DNA of 64,000 nucleotides from Eutreptiella sp. 'Long Island Sound 2002' (taxonomy: Eukaryota > Euglenozoa > Euglenophyceae > Eutreptiales > Eutreptiaceae): assembly GCA_964036045.1 (NCBI GenBank), contig OZ038378.1:147096634-147160633 (forward strand). Direction: 5' to 3'. A program made the translations under genes and the position numbers. The stretch's first letter is position 1, and each line of letters starts with the position of its first letter. Below, one piece after another: positions 9,711 through 21,600 of the stretch. The notes beneath the pieces are model-generated. The model worked only from the letters and a program-made list of their open reading frames with translations, ran no database searches and was not told the DNA's origin.

Positions 9711-12479
9711 GAGAGGCCGGGAGGGAAGGAGGGAGGGGGAGAGAGAGGCCCCAGTGAATAAACATGTGAAGGAGGGCAGTAGCCTTTGTGCTCAGGGGCA
9801 GTACACGGTTGTGCCCTCAGGGTCCAAAGGGCGGTCCCCCTACCAAGGAGGGACACCAGCATGGGTCAGCAGGGTTCGTACTCATGCGGGATCGCTGGCC
9901 ATTCGGAGTCTGCCAGAGGCCGCCAGAAGACCCGGATCCCTGCGTGTAAGACCCAAATGAATGGAAATCATACCCATCCCCCCACCCCCAGGGGGACTGG
10001 GGGGGGGGCGGGCTGTCACCAAATGACGCTTCCCCCCCCGGGGGGGGGGGGGGGCGCACACCACACAACAGTTCACCTGAATTCCACTATACCCAACTAA
10101 AATTTTTCTTCGGCGCCTTTGGCGCCTGTGATTTCCTGTCGACTTCTTATTGTTCATGGGCCAAGTGATGCCCCCCCCCCCCCCCCCTCACGGGGGGGCT
10201 GGACAAAGGGGGGGGTACACAAACTGCCTGGTTCACAAACCAAAGCCTTCCAGATGAGTTCTGAGCCGTGCGTTGGATCGTTCAATGGCTCCTCTCCGTC
10301 CGTGTGCGCGCTCGCCAGTCGGGGGCGTCTCAGTAAGGGCAGGCATGGCCCCGCAGCTGTGCTCCAGCCACACCTGCCCTCACACGGCCCGCATTGCCTT
10401 CTCATTTCCCTTCGTGGGCGACTGGGCAGTAAATGTTCCATGGGCCCCTTGTGCTGCCCCCCCCCCCCCCCCTCCCTCTGGCAAGAGGCAGGGGCATCCT
10501 GGTTCAGGGCTTGAGCGCCGGGACTACGTTCGGGTCGTGGCGTACGTTCCATGTTGGGTCACGCTGCTCTTGGGGAGTGCTTGCTGTTGCTGGGCTGCAT
10601 CCGTTTGGGGGGGGGGGGCGTCTCACCGATGGAGAGGGGTGCTCTAGGGCTACCATGCACGGCTAAGCGCCCCCCCCCATCAATAAGGTCTTCCTTGCGG
10701 TGGATGCAAAGGCTACATTTGTATCAACACCAGGGGCCATGTCCCGCAACACTGTGATGATCCACGGCCTCGGCGGCCGGTAGGGGCTGGCTTCGTTAGC
10801 ACGTGTGTAAGTTAGAGTGCGCACAACCACTGGTTGCCAAACTGCAGATGATTCAAATGGGCGCCAAACACCGGCACGTGGGTCCCCCCTTTGGAGGTCA
10901 GGCATGCCCCAGCAGCTGTTCACGGCTTCGAGTAAAGTTGGGCAGGAAATTGGGCAAGAAATCGGTCGCCTTTGGTGGCAAATGAAGGGGTTGGTCACAG
11001 AGGGAAGACCGGTGCTCGAGTCATGAGAGGGGGTGATGAGGGCGGTCATGAGGAGTGAAGGGACCGCTGGCCCAACCCCAGCTCCACGGGTGGAGGTCAA
11101 TGGGCGGCGGTAGGAGGGGAAGCGGCGGCAGGTGGCGACTACAGCCGTGCCTTGGGGCGGTCCTTAATGCAAAAAAAAAAAACAGGTCAACGTCCTTCGG
11201 GGCTGCCCTTGGGGTGGTTTGGTGGTCAGCTACCAAGCGGTTACTCCAATGGGGCTGCACTCCCCCCTGTACTCTCCGTGCACTGGACATGCCCCGTCTG
11301 TCGCTGGCTGCATCATCATCGGCTGCGGTCGGCGTACCGCCACAAATTGCCCCTCAAAGCCCTCGCGACCAGCCCTCCCCCACGTATGCCCCCACAGGCC
11401 CTGCACTGCAGCGGTCGGACCCTCCAGAGTCGTGGCATGGCACCAGCAGCTTCGCCACCGCGTGGGTTGGGGCCCTCTTTGCAGAACCGGGGCCTCCGGC
11501 CGCAGCTCCGCCTTAATGGACCATCAGCGTTCCTGCGCACCTTCCCGCACCTCCGCAACGGCCCCGATGCCTCATGGGCCGATGTGCAGTCCGCCACTAC
11601 AGAGGGCGGGCGGGGGGGGGGGGGGGGATTTGGCCCCAAGTCAAATTCGCGGTGGCAAATTTCGCGGTGGGCAATATCGCGGAGCCCCCTGGATTTTGTG
11701 TGGTACCCCCCGCCAGAGTCCACAAATGTGTACCGCTGGTGTGCGAGAAATCCGCGGAGAACTCTAAATTGCGCGTGGGAAATTTCGCGGTCAATTTGAC
11801 ACGCAAAATTTCCCACGCGGAAGCAAAGGGCCACGAAATCCCCCCCCCCCCCCCCACGAGAGGCCAATAGGCGCCGCCACAGGCCAACCGAGCCAACCAC
11901 CAAGGCCTTGTGCCAAACCCCCCCCCCCCCACCCCCCGTACGCACACGGACAGCACTGCGAGGCCCCGTGCCCCTCTCCCATGCAAGCCCCCCCCTTACC
12001 TGAGCCTCTGGGGTGGTCTGAATCCCCGTGGCCGTCCCACGCGGTGGTGGTCAGTTCCAGACCCCAACCCGCGCGGCGTGGGCGGCGGGGGGGCGGCGAA
12101 GCCATGATGGGCTGCCGGGGCTCATGAGAAGGCACTCCAGAAATGTCTCGGAATCAAGGGTCAGGGCTGTCCAGTGCTACGATGGTCCCACAAGACGGTG
12201 CGGTAGGGGACATCACACTTGGTGAGGGTCGGCCATAACTTCCCCCGTTTACCAGCCATCACACGTGGGGGGAGATGGAGGAAATGGGGGGCGGGGGTGA
12301 CTCCGGGCCCCAGTCCACAGAGGGCAACCCAAAGCTGCCGGGCGCTGCTGGCGCCCAAATGGGGTGTCCCTCAGTGTTCACAGTGGGGGGGGGGGGGGGG
12401 CGCCTGGCGCGCAAGGGCCCCCTTTGTGGCCGCCCACCTCAACGGCACGGGGGCGCTGGGCCCGGCGCTGCGGGGGGCG
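9711..12479. other. No supportable gene; C/G runs and a 14-bp perfect inverted repeat
   Basis: The stretch is GC-rich with many C or G runs (10030, 10170, 10460, 10608, 11612, 11842, 11918, 12386). At 11772-11785 and 11806-11819 CGCGTGGGAAATTT is perfectly inverted around a 20-base loop, in a patch with several AAATTTCGCGGT-like motifs. The segment 10085-10150 (CCAACTAAAATTTTTC, then GGCGCCTTTGGCGCC) belongs to a repeat also seen near 21950 and 46045. Confidence 0.5.
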
Positions 12480-12635
12480 TTAGGCCTTCTTCTTCTTCTT
12501 CTTCTTCTTGTCGCTCGCCGGGCGGTTGATGATGGGCGGGAACAGCACCTCCTTCCAGTTGGCAACAAACCCCAGGTCGTACACGTGCCTCTGCTGCCGG
12601 AACTCGTCCATCTTGTCATTGTCTTGATACCACTC
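12480..12635 (-). CDS. DHHC transferase exon 6 (C terminus)
   Basis: 156 nt including TAA at 12480-12482. The acceptor GCCGTGCAG precedes [12 protein letters not shown]; then [18 protein letters not shown] and a tail of eight Lys and a final Ala, encoded by a CTT run at 12486-12509 on the plus strand. An alternative in-frame acceptor further upstream (GCATCAG) is possible but would break the phase with exon 5. Confidence 0.82.
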   Translation of the reverse strand, partial: EWYQDNDKMDEFRQQRHVYDLGFVANWKEVLFPPIINRPASDKKKKKKKKA

Positions 12636-15600
12636 CTGCACGGCACACGCAGTGGGCTCCTTGAGGCAAACCTCGCTGATGCGCACCTCACCCCCCCCCC
12701 CCACAAAATGCTGCCACATGGCGATGGAGAAAGCAACCCGCCACTGCACCACGGCGGCGGGGGGGGGGGGGGAGGGGACTACAACTGGACCTGATGCGCC
12801 CCCCCCCCCGCTATCTGTCAACCATGGTCCCTGCACCACTATCTCTCAAAACTCGGGGGGGGGGGGGGCGTCGCATACAAGGACCCCCCCCCCTGTGCAC
12901 TGCACACCGCAAAGTGTTCCATTGTTGAGTCATCCATCCGCCTGACATCTCCACTGGTCAAGAGAAGGCCTATGAGCCTTCATCCACAAGCAGTCATGAA
13001 TGAACCAAAAAGCGGCCATGCACCGCCGCCTGTCCTGAAGGGCTGTACAGCAGTGGCAATCTCTGTGTCAAGGAACCCCCCCCCCCCCGGAGCACCTGCT
13101 GACCCCCCCTTGGGATTGCCTTGGCCCTGCCCAACAGAAACACACTGGACCTGGGCGTTAGCGGACCGATCGGGTTGGCCGACCCTTCAGCTCGGCGGGC
13201 CTCCCGCCGGCCAACGGTTCTGTTTGGGGGGGAGGGGGGGGCATACGGGAAATATGCCGCTTGGCGATTCCGGATGGGCCCACTTGTTCAAGTTTGGGAG
13301 GGGCTATAGTCCGCAGTGTTTGTCCACAAAATGGGGGGTTGGGCGGTGGCAGTGGGACAGTCCCTCTGCCTCAGGTGCCGCTTCTGCCCCATGGCGTCTA
13401 CTCCACTGCCCCCGCCGGCAGCCTTCCCCTTCAGTGCCATGGGGCTATAGGGGGGATGACGGGAACCTCCGAAATCGGTGGGCCAAAGGTCTACCTTGCT
13501 TCATCCGATAGCACCCCTTCCTCCCCCCTCAACCGCACAACACGGGGCGGTGTCTACCATCGGCACACGGCGGACTGTAGCACCCGGTGCCTGGTCTGTG
13601 ACACCGTGTGCAAGGGCAACCGCTACTGGCACGGGCCCCTCCTTCCGAATGGGCCTTCGGCCAAGGGGTCTCTGGGTGTGAAGCGGTCTGGGGCTGGGGG
13701 ACGTTGGTGTGGTCAGACAGGCCTGGCGTATGCAAGGCAGGCGCATGTGCTGCTGGAACCCATACTGCAGCCCCACGAAGACCATGACGAGGGGGGCACC
13801 AAATGCACCAAAACACAATTCATCTGAAGCACCCTTTGTTTGCAGCTTTTACAAGACAGAACCTGGAGGCTGCGAAGGTGAGTCCTCAAGTCCTTGGTGC
13901 CTGTTGGTGGTGCAAGACCAGAATCATCTCGCACCCTTAAGATAGGCCTTCCCCTCGCAAAGGGAAGGTGCACTATTGTCTTTGGATGATACTACAGAGG
14001 AAGCTGCCTGATATTCATCTGAAGCACCCTTTTTTTTATTTTTTTGAGAGAGGGGGGGTGCAGACCAGGATGAGCTGGAGAGGCGCGCGCAACTGACAGC
14101 ACTCGAGATAACTCTCAGAATCAAGCTTCAGAGCTGTCCAGTTCTACCCCTGTCCCATACAGTACTGTGGTAGCACACTTAACGCACAGTGCCAATCAAC
14201 GGAATCTGAAACCAGGAGATGCAGTGGGGAAACCACGCCCCCAGGCTTCCCAGCATGTTCCTGAGGCGCAACAGACGATGGCCTGAAAAGGACAGCAGAG
14301 TGCGGAATCAACAGGAGCAGAGGAAGCGAGCGGCTGGCAGTCCCGTGCTCAGTTCCGAGGAAGGTCAGCGACCACTGCGGTTCCAGCAGCACTGTATTGA
14401 TTTGCAGAAGCACTGTCTTTGGATGTGCACCTTGCGTCTGCTGAACAGCCCCAAAGAGGTCTGTTGGACGTGACGCCACCTCCGGCTCGTCAGGCTCAAC
14501 ACCGGGGGGTTGGCATTTTCCAGGGGCACAAAATCTTTGCAATGTGCGTGGGTGCTCCGCGTGCAGAGGCAGGCCCGGTGCTGTGGGACGGTGACAATGT
14601 GTGGCTGGGGGATGATGGCGGGGGGTTTGGGGATGATGGCGGTGGGGCCATGCCCTCCCGCCCCAAAAACACATGTTCACGGAACGCGCCCCGCCTTCTC
14701 CCTAAAATTCCCCTTCATCCCCCTTCCCCGCATCCCCTTGACCCCTTCCCCAGGCAACGCCCTGATGCATCCAGCCAGTCACCCGCGGTGCCCGCAGGGT
14801 CCCGTGTGGAAGGGAGCCCCACACCGCAGCAGAGTACACCCGCGAGGCTCTGCAAGATTGCCTGGAGCCACGCACCCCCACCGCAGGGCAGTCACACGGT
14901 GCCATACGCAGGCACACGATGCCTCGGCTGCTGCTTTGTGCCGTCACAATGGTCTGTCCGAGAACACCTTGACAGGGCGGACTTGCAATGCAATTCGTGG
15001 CTGCCAACTCAGACCGCCTCCAAACACAGAAGCAAGACAGGCTGCGCATGCATGGCCTCGCCCGCCCACAGGCACCCGCTTGCTCACAAACACAGACCTT
15101 GGCATCGCTCCACTTAAACGACTCATTGGAGGTGATGTTCCGGGACACCAGCCACGCATGGTACCCAAAGAAACCGAACATCATGATCCCTGAGAACAGT
15201 GGCGCAGGGGGCTGCCCGACAGGCAAGGCCCCACCACAAGCCCCCATCTGCACACCACAGGCTCTCGAGGCAGATGCTCTCGTTCGCCATGGGCACTCTC
15301 GCTTTCACCGTGGGTACATGTGCACACTGCAGAGTAATTCCTGTGTGGACGCAATATCCCGGTTTGCTGGTCGCTGAGTGGATGCCCTGCGGCCACGCCC
15401 TGGGCCGCATCCTTCTGGGAATAGGGAATGGGGAACCAAAACCGTGTCCCATGGATGAACCGTCAAAAACTTTCTTCAATTCCGCAGAATTCCCCTCAGT
15501 TTTGTTGAGCTTCCTCAGTCAACCCGCATCGCATCCTCCGTGTTGGTGACCACCAGCCTTCCCTGACACGACCGCCCTGTGCACACAGCTCCGGCCTCCG

Positions 15601-18600
15601 GGCAACCGCCAGCACAGTCCGGGTGCGGACTCCCAAAAGGGGCGCCGGGCTGACGGAAGGTGGACTCAGAGGGAAAAGAGTGACCCCTTCGCTTCCCGGA
15701 TGATGGGCTTGGTGCCTCCATTGTGCTTTCTTTCTGAAAAGAGCCCTGCCTTTGGGAAGGGACCACCATTGATTCACTTCCAATGCATGAACCTGCTGCG
15801 GCAGTACCCCCCATCCAAACGATGCTGCACTTCAGATGTCCTTGGACCCCAAACAACTACACATGTGACGAGGGCTTGTCGAATGCCCCGTAGCCTCTAG
15901 CACCCCAGCCCTGCACCAACTGCAGCCCTGGCAAGCAGCTCTCCTACAGCCCAAGAACCTAAAGTGGCCATGAACAACATAATGCCCATGATGAGGGAGT
16001 ACTTCTGCAGCAGGTACATGAAGACCACGTAATGCGACGTGTTCAGGTGTGTGCCATCCGCAAGCACAAACTGCACATGCAGCAGTCGCTTTGACGTGAC
16101 AACCTGTGGCAAGGCATGTTCACATCCAGGTACCCCTCCCTCCCACCAACTCCCTCCGGAGCCCCTTGTCCGCCTTCCAATACTCATTGATAAGCAGCCT
16201 CATACTCTCTTTCATACACATCGTATGCATGCATCCAATACTCATGGACACACAGACACATCAAACTTTAGGACCCATTGGCCCCTGTTAAGTGTGTGCA
16301 GCTCTTCAAAATGAAGGAATCACACCAGCAAAAATGGCGTACAGTGCAGACCTGAACACACATCCCAACCAACAATTTCTTGGTCATTTTGTGGATTATA
16401 CGCTCTCATGTTGGCATGTCTTGCGTCGCGTCACACGTCCCCCTTGGGGGGATGGCGATACCGTCACTTTGGGTATGCCCCCCCCCCGGGGGGGGGGGGG
16501 GGTGTGGAGACCCTTGCGCGCAGCCGGGGATTTCTCAATGGGGACGGAGCTACACAGCCCAAACAGTCTGTGTTCCCATGGGTTCCCAGTGCCCCCTCCT
16601 GTATTTGTGGAGCTGGGGCTGCTGTTTCCCCGGGGGGGCGACTACAACTGGTCCTGATGCGACCCACCCCCCAACTATCTTTCAAAACTTGGGGGGCGTT
16701 GTCGCATGGTGCGTGCACGGTGCGCGCACGGTTCAATGTTTTTGGGATGGTTGCCCAACTTGTACCCCGTTGAATGGCCCCCATAGAAACACACCCAGGG
16801 TCCTGATTTCTGCACCTTGCAGTCCATACTGGCATACCAGGATTCTTCAATTTTTAGTCTGATGCTTGTCACAGGTTCCAGGGTCCTATTTTCTGCACCC
16901 TGCAGCCCCTATTGGCGTACGGGGAATTTTTTTTTTGAATCTGATGCTTGTCACAGGTTCCAGGCTCCCAATTTCTGCACCTTGCACGCACCTCCGTAAC
17001 AAACCATGCACAGGCGACAACACAAGCGACAACACTGGTTGGGTTATGGGAATTTCAATTTCATCCGCCACAGCATTCTGGCTCATGATCATCAATTCTA
17101 GGGGCTTCAGCTTCCACTTCAGGTAATTGGGGCTCCAGCAAAGCGTCCATCGGCGCCTCATGGTGCACAGGTTGGGGGGAATCGGGGCTCTCAGCAGTCA
17201 CAATTGCAAACTCCAACCGCTCCTCGGGTGCATGCTCATACAAGACCTCTTCACCACCCAATTCGTACCGAATAGAGACGCGACGCCCACCTCTTGGAGA
17301 AGGGTCAACGACAGTGGCCGACACCCTATCCCCGTTGGAGCGGTGGTAGTACACAGGCAGTCCGGCGACAAGCTAGGGCAGCTCAGATTCAGGCATTGTG
17401 GATCTGGTGGACACAGAATACGCAAAAGGACGCACGGTGCGCGCACGGTTCAGGCAACACCCCCTTGGGGGGGGGGGGGGGGGGGGGGTGTTCCTCCCGG
17501 GGGTCGGGGGGGTCTAGCCAGGGGTCGGGGGGGGGGGGGTTTCTGGCCGGGGTTCGGGGGGGGGGGGTCTAGCCGGGGGTCATGGGGGCGTCCAGCCAGG
17601 GGTGAGGGGGGGGGGGTTAGGGTTAGGGTTCGGGTCACCGAGCTGGTGGAACCAGTCTTGGTTTTATAACCCTTTTTAGGGTCTAGGGTGGACCTACCAG
17701 GTTTAGCAGCAGCAGCAACAAGCAGCAAGCAGCAAGCAGCAACAAGCAGCAAGCAGCACGCGCGAAATGGGGAAAAATCAGAACTCCGTCGTGGTGCTTC
17801 ACATTCGGCTGAAATTTTGGTGGATGATACCTATGGGTGTGAGGGACAACCACACAAAGTTTGAGCCAGAGACTCAACGGTGGCGGCCGGGAATGGGTGT
17901 CGCAAGTGGCGGACCTCAGTTTCAAAAACTGCAATTTAGGGCCAAAAACAGCCATTTTTGGGCCAAAAGAGCCCTAGAACCCATTCAAAACGGCCAAGGA
18001 AAGGGAAAGGGTGGGTGCACTCCATGTGCGGCTTGACTTTCTTGTGTCAACGAGCCATTTGCGGCCCTCTGACTCCACCATATGTCCCGGAAACGGCCCA
18101 AAAAGGCCCCCACAAGCCCCAAATTTTGTGCAGATTGGCTGGCGACAGCCACAAACCAAGAATAGGCCATATCTTTGGCTACATGGCTCAAAACGCGATT
18201 CCGAGGGCACCTAATCCACCCGCAACCCCCCTCGTTTTGTGGTTTCCACCCCTCAAAATTGCCCAAATGGACGCCTAGACCCCCGTACCCAAGCCCAGTA
18301 GGCTGCGGCAAGCTGCAAGCTCAAGCCCAAACAGGTGGGTGCCCAAATGGGTCAATAGGGTCCAATAGGGGCAGAAAAATGACTTTTCTCAAAAATGATC
18401 CTAGACCATGTGTGATGCTAAAACAAGTGTTTTTGGACTGTTTTGAGCTTGGGGTGGCCCATTTTGGTCCTCCGAAAATCCCAAAATGCCTTGAAGATGC
18501 GCTGTTTTGGGACCAAAAATGGGTCAAAAATGGGTCAAAAACGCATTTTTCCAAAACTCATCCTAGACCATTTGGGGTGCACAAACGGGTGAAATGAGCC

Positions 18601-21600
18601 TATTTTGAGCCCATTTTGGGGCATTTTGGCCCCTCACAAGTCCACAAAAGCCTTGAAAGTGGGCCTTGTGGTGAAGGGGATCACTTGCAAGCTGATTCCA
18701 CCCTGTCAACGGCCTTCAATGTGTGACTCATTGGTGTCCCTCACCATTCATATCTAATGTTCCCTCCCCCACCAGCTCGGTCCCAATATTCAGTCTTGAT
18801 TAGGGTTAGGGTCACCGAGCTGGTGGAACCAGTCTTGGTTTTATAACCCTTTTTAGTGTCTAGGGTGGACCTACCAGGTTTAGCAGCAGCAGCAGCAGCA
18901 GCAGCAAGCAGCAAGCAGCAAGCAGCACGCGCGAAATGGGTAAAAATCAGAACTCTGTCGTGGTGCTTCACATTCGGATGAAATTTTGGTGGATGATACC
19001 TATGGGTGTGAAGTACAATCACACAAAGTTTGAGCAAGAAACTGAACGGTGGCGGCCGGGAACGGGATTCGCAAGTGGCGGACCTCAGTTTCAAAAACTG
19101 CAGTTTAGGGCCAAAAACAGCCATTTTTGGGCCAAAAAAGCCTTGGAACACATTCAAAACGGCCAAACGAAGGGAAACGGTGGGTACACTCCACGTGCGG
19201 CTTGACTTCCCTGTGTCAACGAGCTCTTTGCCGCCCTCTAACTCCATGATATGTCCCGGAAACGGCCCAAAAAGGCCCCCGGAAACTCCAAATGCCGACA
19301 GCCACAAACCAAGAATAGGCCATATCTTTGGCTACATGGCTCAAAATGCGATTCCGAGGGCACCTACTCCACCCACAACCCCCCACTTTTTGTGGTTTCC
19401 ACCCTTCTGAATTGCCCCAACGGACGCCTAGACCCCAATACCTAGGCCCACTAGGCTGCGGCAAGCTGCAATCTCCAAACAGGTGGGTGCCCAAATGGGT
19501 CAACAGGGTCCATCCAGTAGGGGCAAAAAGATGATTTTTCTCAAAAATGATCCTAGACCACGTGCGACGCTAAAACAAGTGTTTTTGGACCGTTTTAAGC
19601 TTGTGGTGGCTCATTTTGGTCCTCCGAAAATCCCAAAATGCCTTGAAAATGGGCTGTTTTGGGACCAAAAATGGGTCAAAAATGGGTCAAAAACGCATTT
19701 TTCCAAACCTCATCCTGGACCATTTGGGGTGCACAAACAGGTGAAATGAGCCCATTTGGAGCCCATTTTGGGGCATTTTGGCCCCTGAGAAGTCCAAAAA
19801 GCCTTGAAAGTGGGCCTCGTGGTGATGGGGTTCACTTGCAAGGTGATTTCACTTTGTCAAGAGCCATCAATGGGGGAGCCTTAAGCGCAGTGCGCGCGCA
19901 GTGCAACTATTTGGGCGTCTGGCCGTACTAGAGACCCATACTTTGTGATACTAGGGGCCCCTAGGGGCATCATGGTGACCCCTAGCGTAGGTTTTGACTT
20001 CTGATTTTGTTCCCCTTCTTTTGGGGACCCCCGAGAATGCAGGGATGACGTAGCATATGGAGGGGATCCGGTACGGAGTTGCATGAGTACGTGCGTGTAC
20101 TCTTGCATTTGGGGATGTTTGTGCCCTTTGTTGCACCAAGTTTGACCCTGAAAAGATGTCCATGTGTGACAAGTGTGAATTGCAATATTGTACGGATTGC
20201 ATAGACACGCACACATGTGACAGTGTGACATTTCTTTGATTCTGCAACTGTGTCATGTTGTGCACACAAGTTGCGTATTCTCAATGTGTACTTAGTTGAC
20301 AATGGACCAGAAAGACAGTTGTGTGTTCTTGAGGGTGGCGACCAATGCGCTGTTCATGGCCTTTCCAGATGTGCATGATGTGTGTTATGTTCAGGGAAGG
20401 TGGTTTGCAACTTTCTTGAGCTGGGGCAGTTTGGGTCACCTAATTCTAAGGGCGTTTCCAAGGGGTGTGCTTGGGGGCTCTTCCGGGGGAACATAGTCTA
20501 AAAGTAGCGCGCAGTGCGCGCGCAGTGCAAAGATTCCCCCAATGTGTGAATCATTCTCGATGTCCCTCACCAGTCATAGCTGATGTTCCCTCCCCCACCA
20601 GCTCGGTCCCAATATTCAGTCTTGATTAGCCCTAGGGTTAGGGTCACCGAGCTGGTGGAACCAGTCTTGGTTTTATAACCCTTTTTAGGGTCTAGGGTGG
20701 ACCTACCAGGTTTAGCAGCAGCAGCAGCAGCAGCAGCAAGCAGCAAGCAGCACGCGCGAAATGGGTAAAAATCAGAACTCCGTCGTGGTGCTTCACATTC
20801 GGCTGAAATTTTGGTGGATGATACCTATGGGTGTGAGGGACAACCACACCAAGTATGAGCAAGAAACTGAACGGTGGCGGCCGGGAACGGGATTCGCAAG
20901 TGGCGGACCTCAGTTTCAAAAACTGCAATTTAGGGCCAAAAACAGCCATTCTTGGGCCAAAACGGCCCTAGAACCCATTCAAAACGGCCAAACGAAGGGA
21001 AAGGGTGGGTACACTCTATGTGCGGCTTGACTTTCCCATGTCAACGAGCCCTTTGCGGCCCTCTAACTCCACGATATGTCCCGGAAACGGCCAAAAAGGC
21101 CCCCAGAAGCCCCAAATTTTGTGCAGATTGGCTGGTGACAGCCACAAACCAAGAATAGGCCATATCTTTGGCTACATGGCTCAAAACGCGATTCTGAGGG
21201 CACCTAGTCCACCCGCAACCCCCCATGTTTTGTGGTTTCCACCCCTCAAAATTGCCCAAATGGACGCCTAGACCCCCGTACCTAGGTCCACTAGACTGCG
21301 GCAAGCTGCAAGCTCAAGCCCAAACAGGTGGGTGCCCAAATGGGTCAACAGGGTCCAATAGGGGCAAAAAGATGACTTTTCTCAAAAATGATCCTAGACC
21401 ATGTGTGATGCTAAAACAAGTGTTTTTGGACTGTTTTGAGCTTGGGGTGGCCCATTTTGGTCCTCCGAAAATCCCAAAATGCCTTGAAGATGCGCTGTTT
21501 TGGGACCAAAAATGGGTCAAAAATGGGTCAAAAACGCATTTTTCCAAAACTCATCCTAGACCATTTGGGGTGCACAAACGGGTGAAATGAGCCCATGTTG

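Noticed and set aside
17767-21030. 89-codon ORF conserved in three satellite units as a gene
   Set aside because: Several frames on both strands are equally open in all units, and changes between units include as many amino-acid as silent changes; kept only as part of the satellite.
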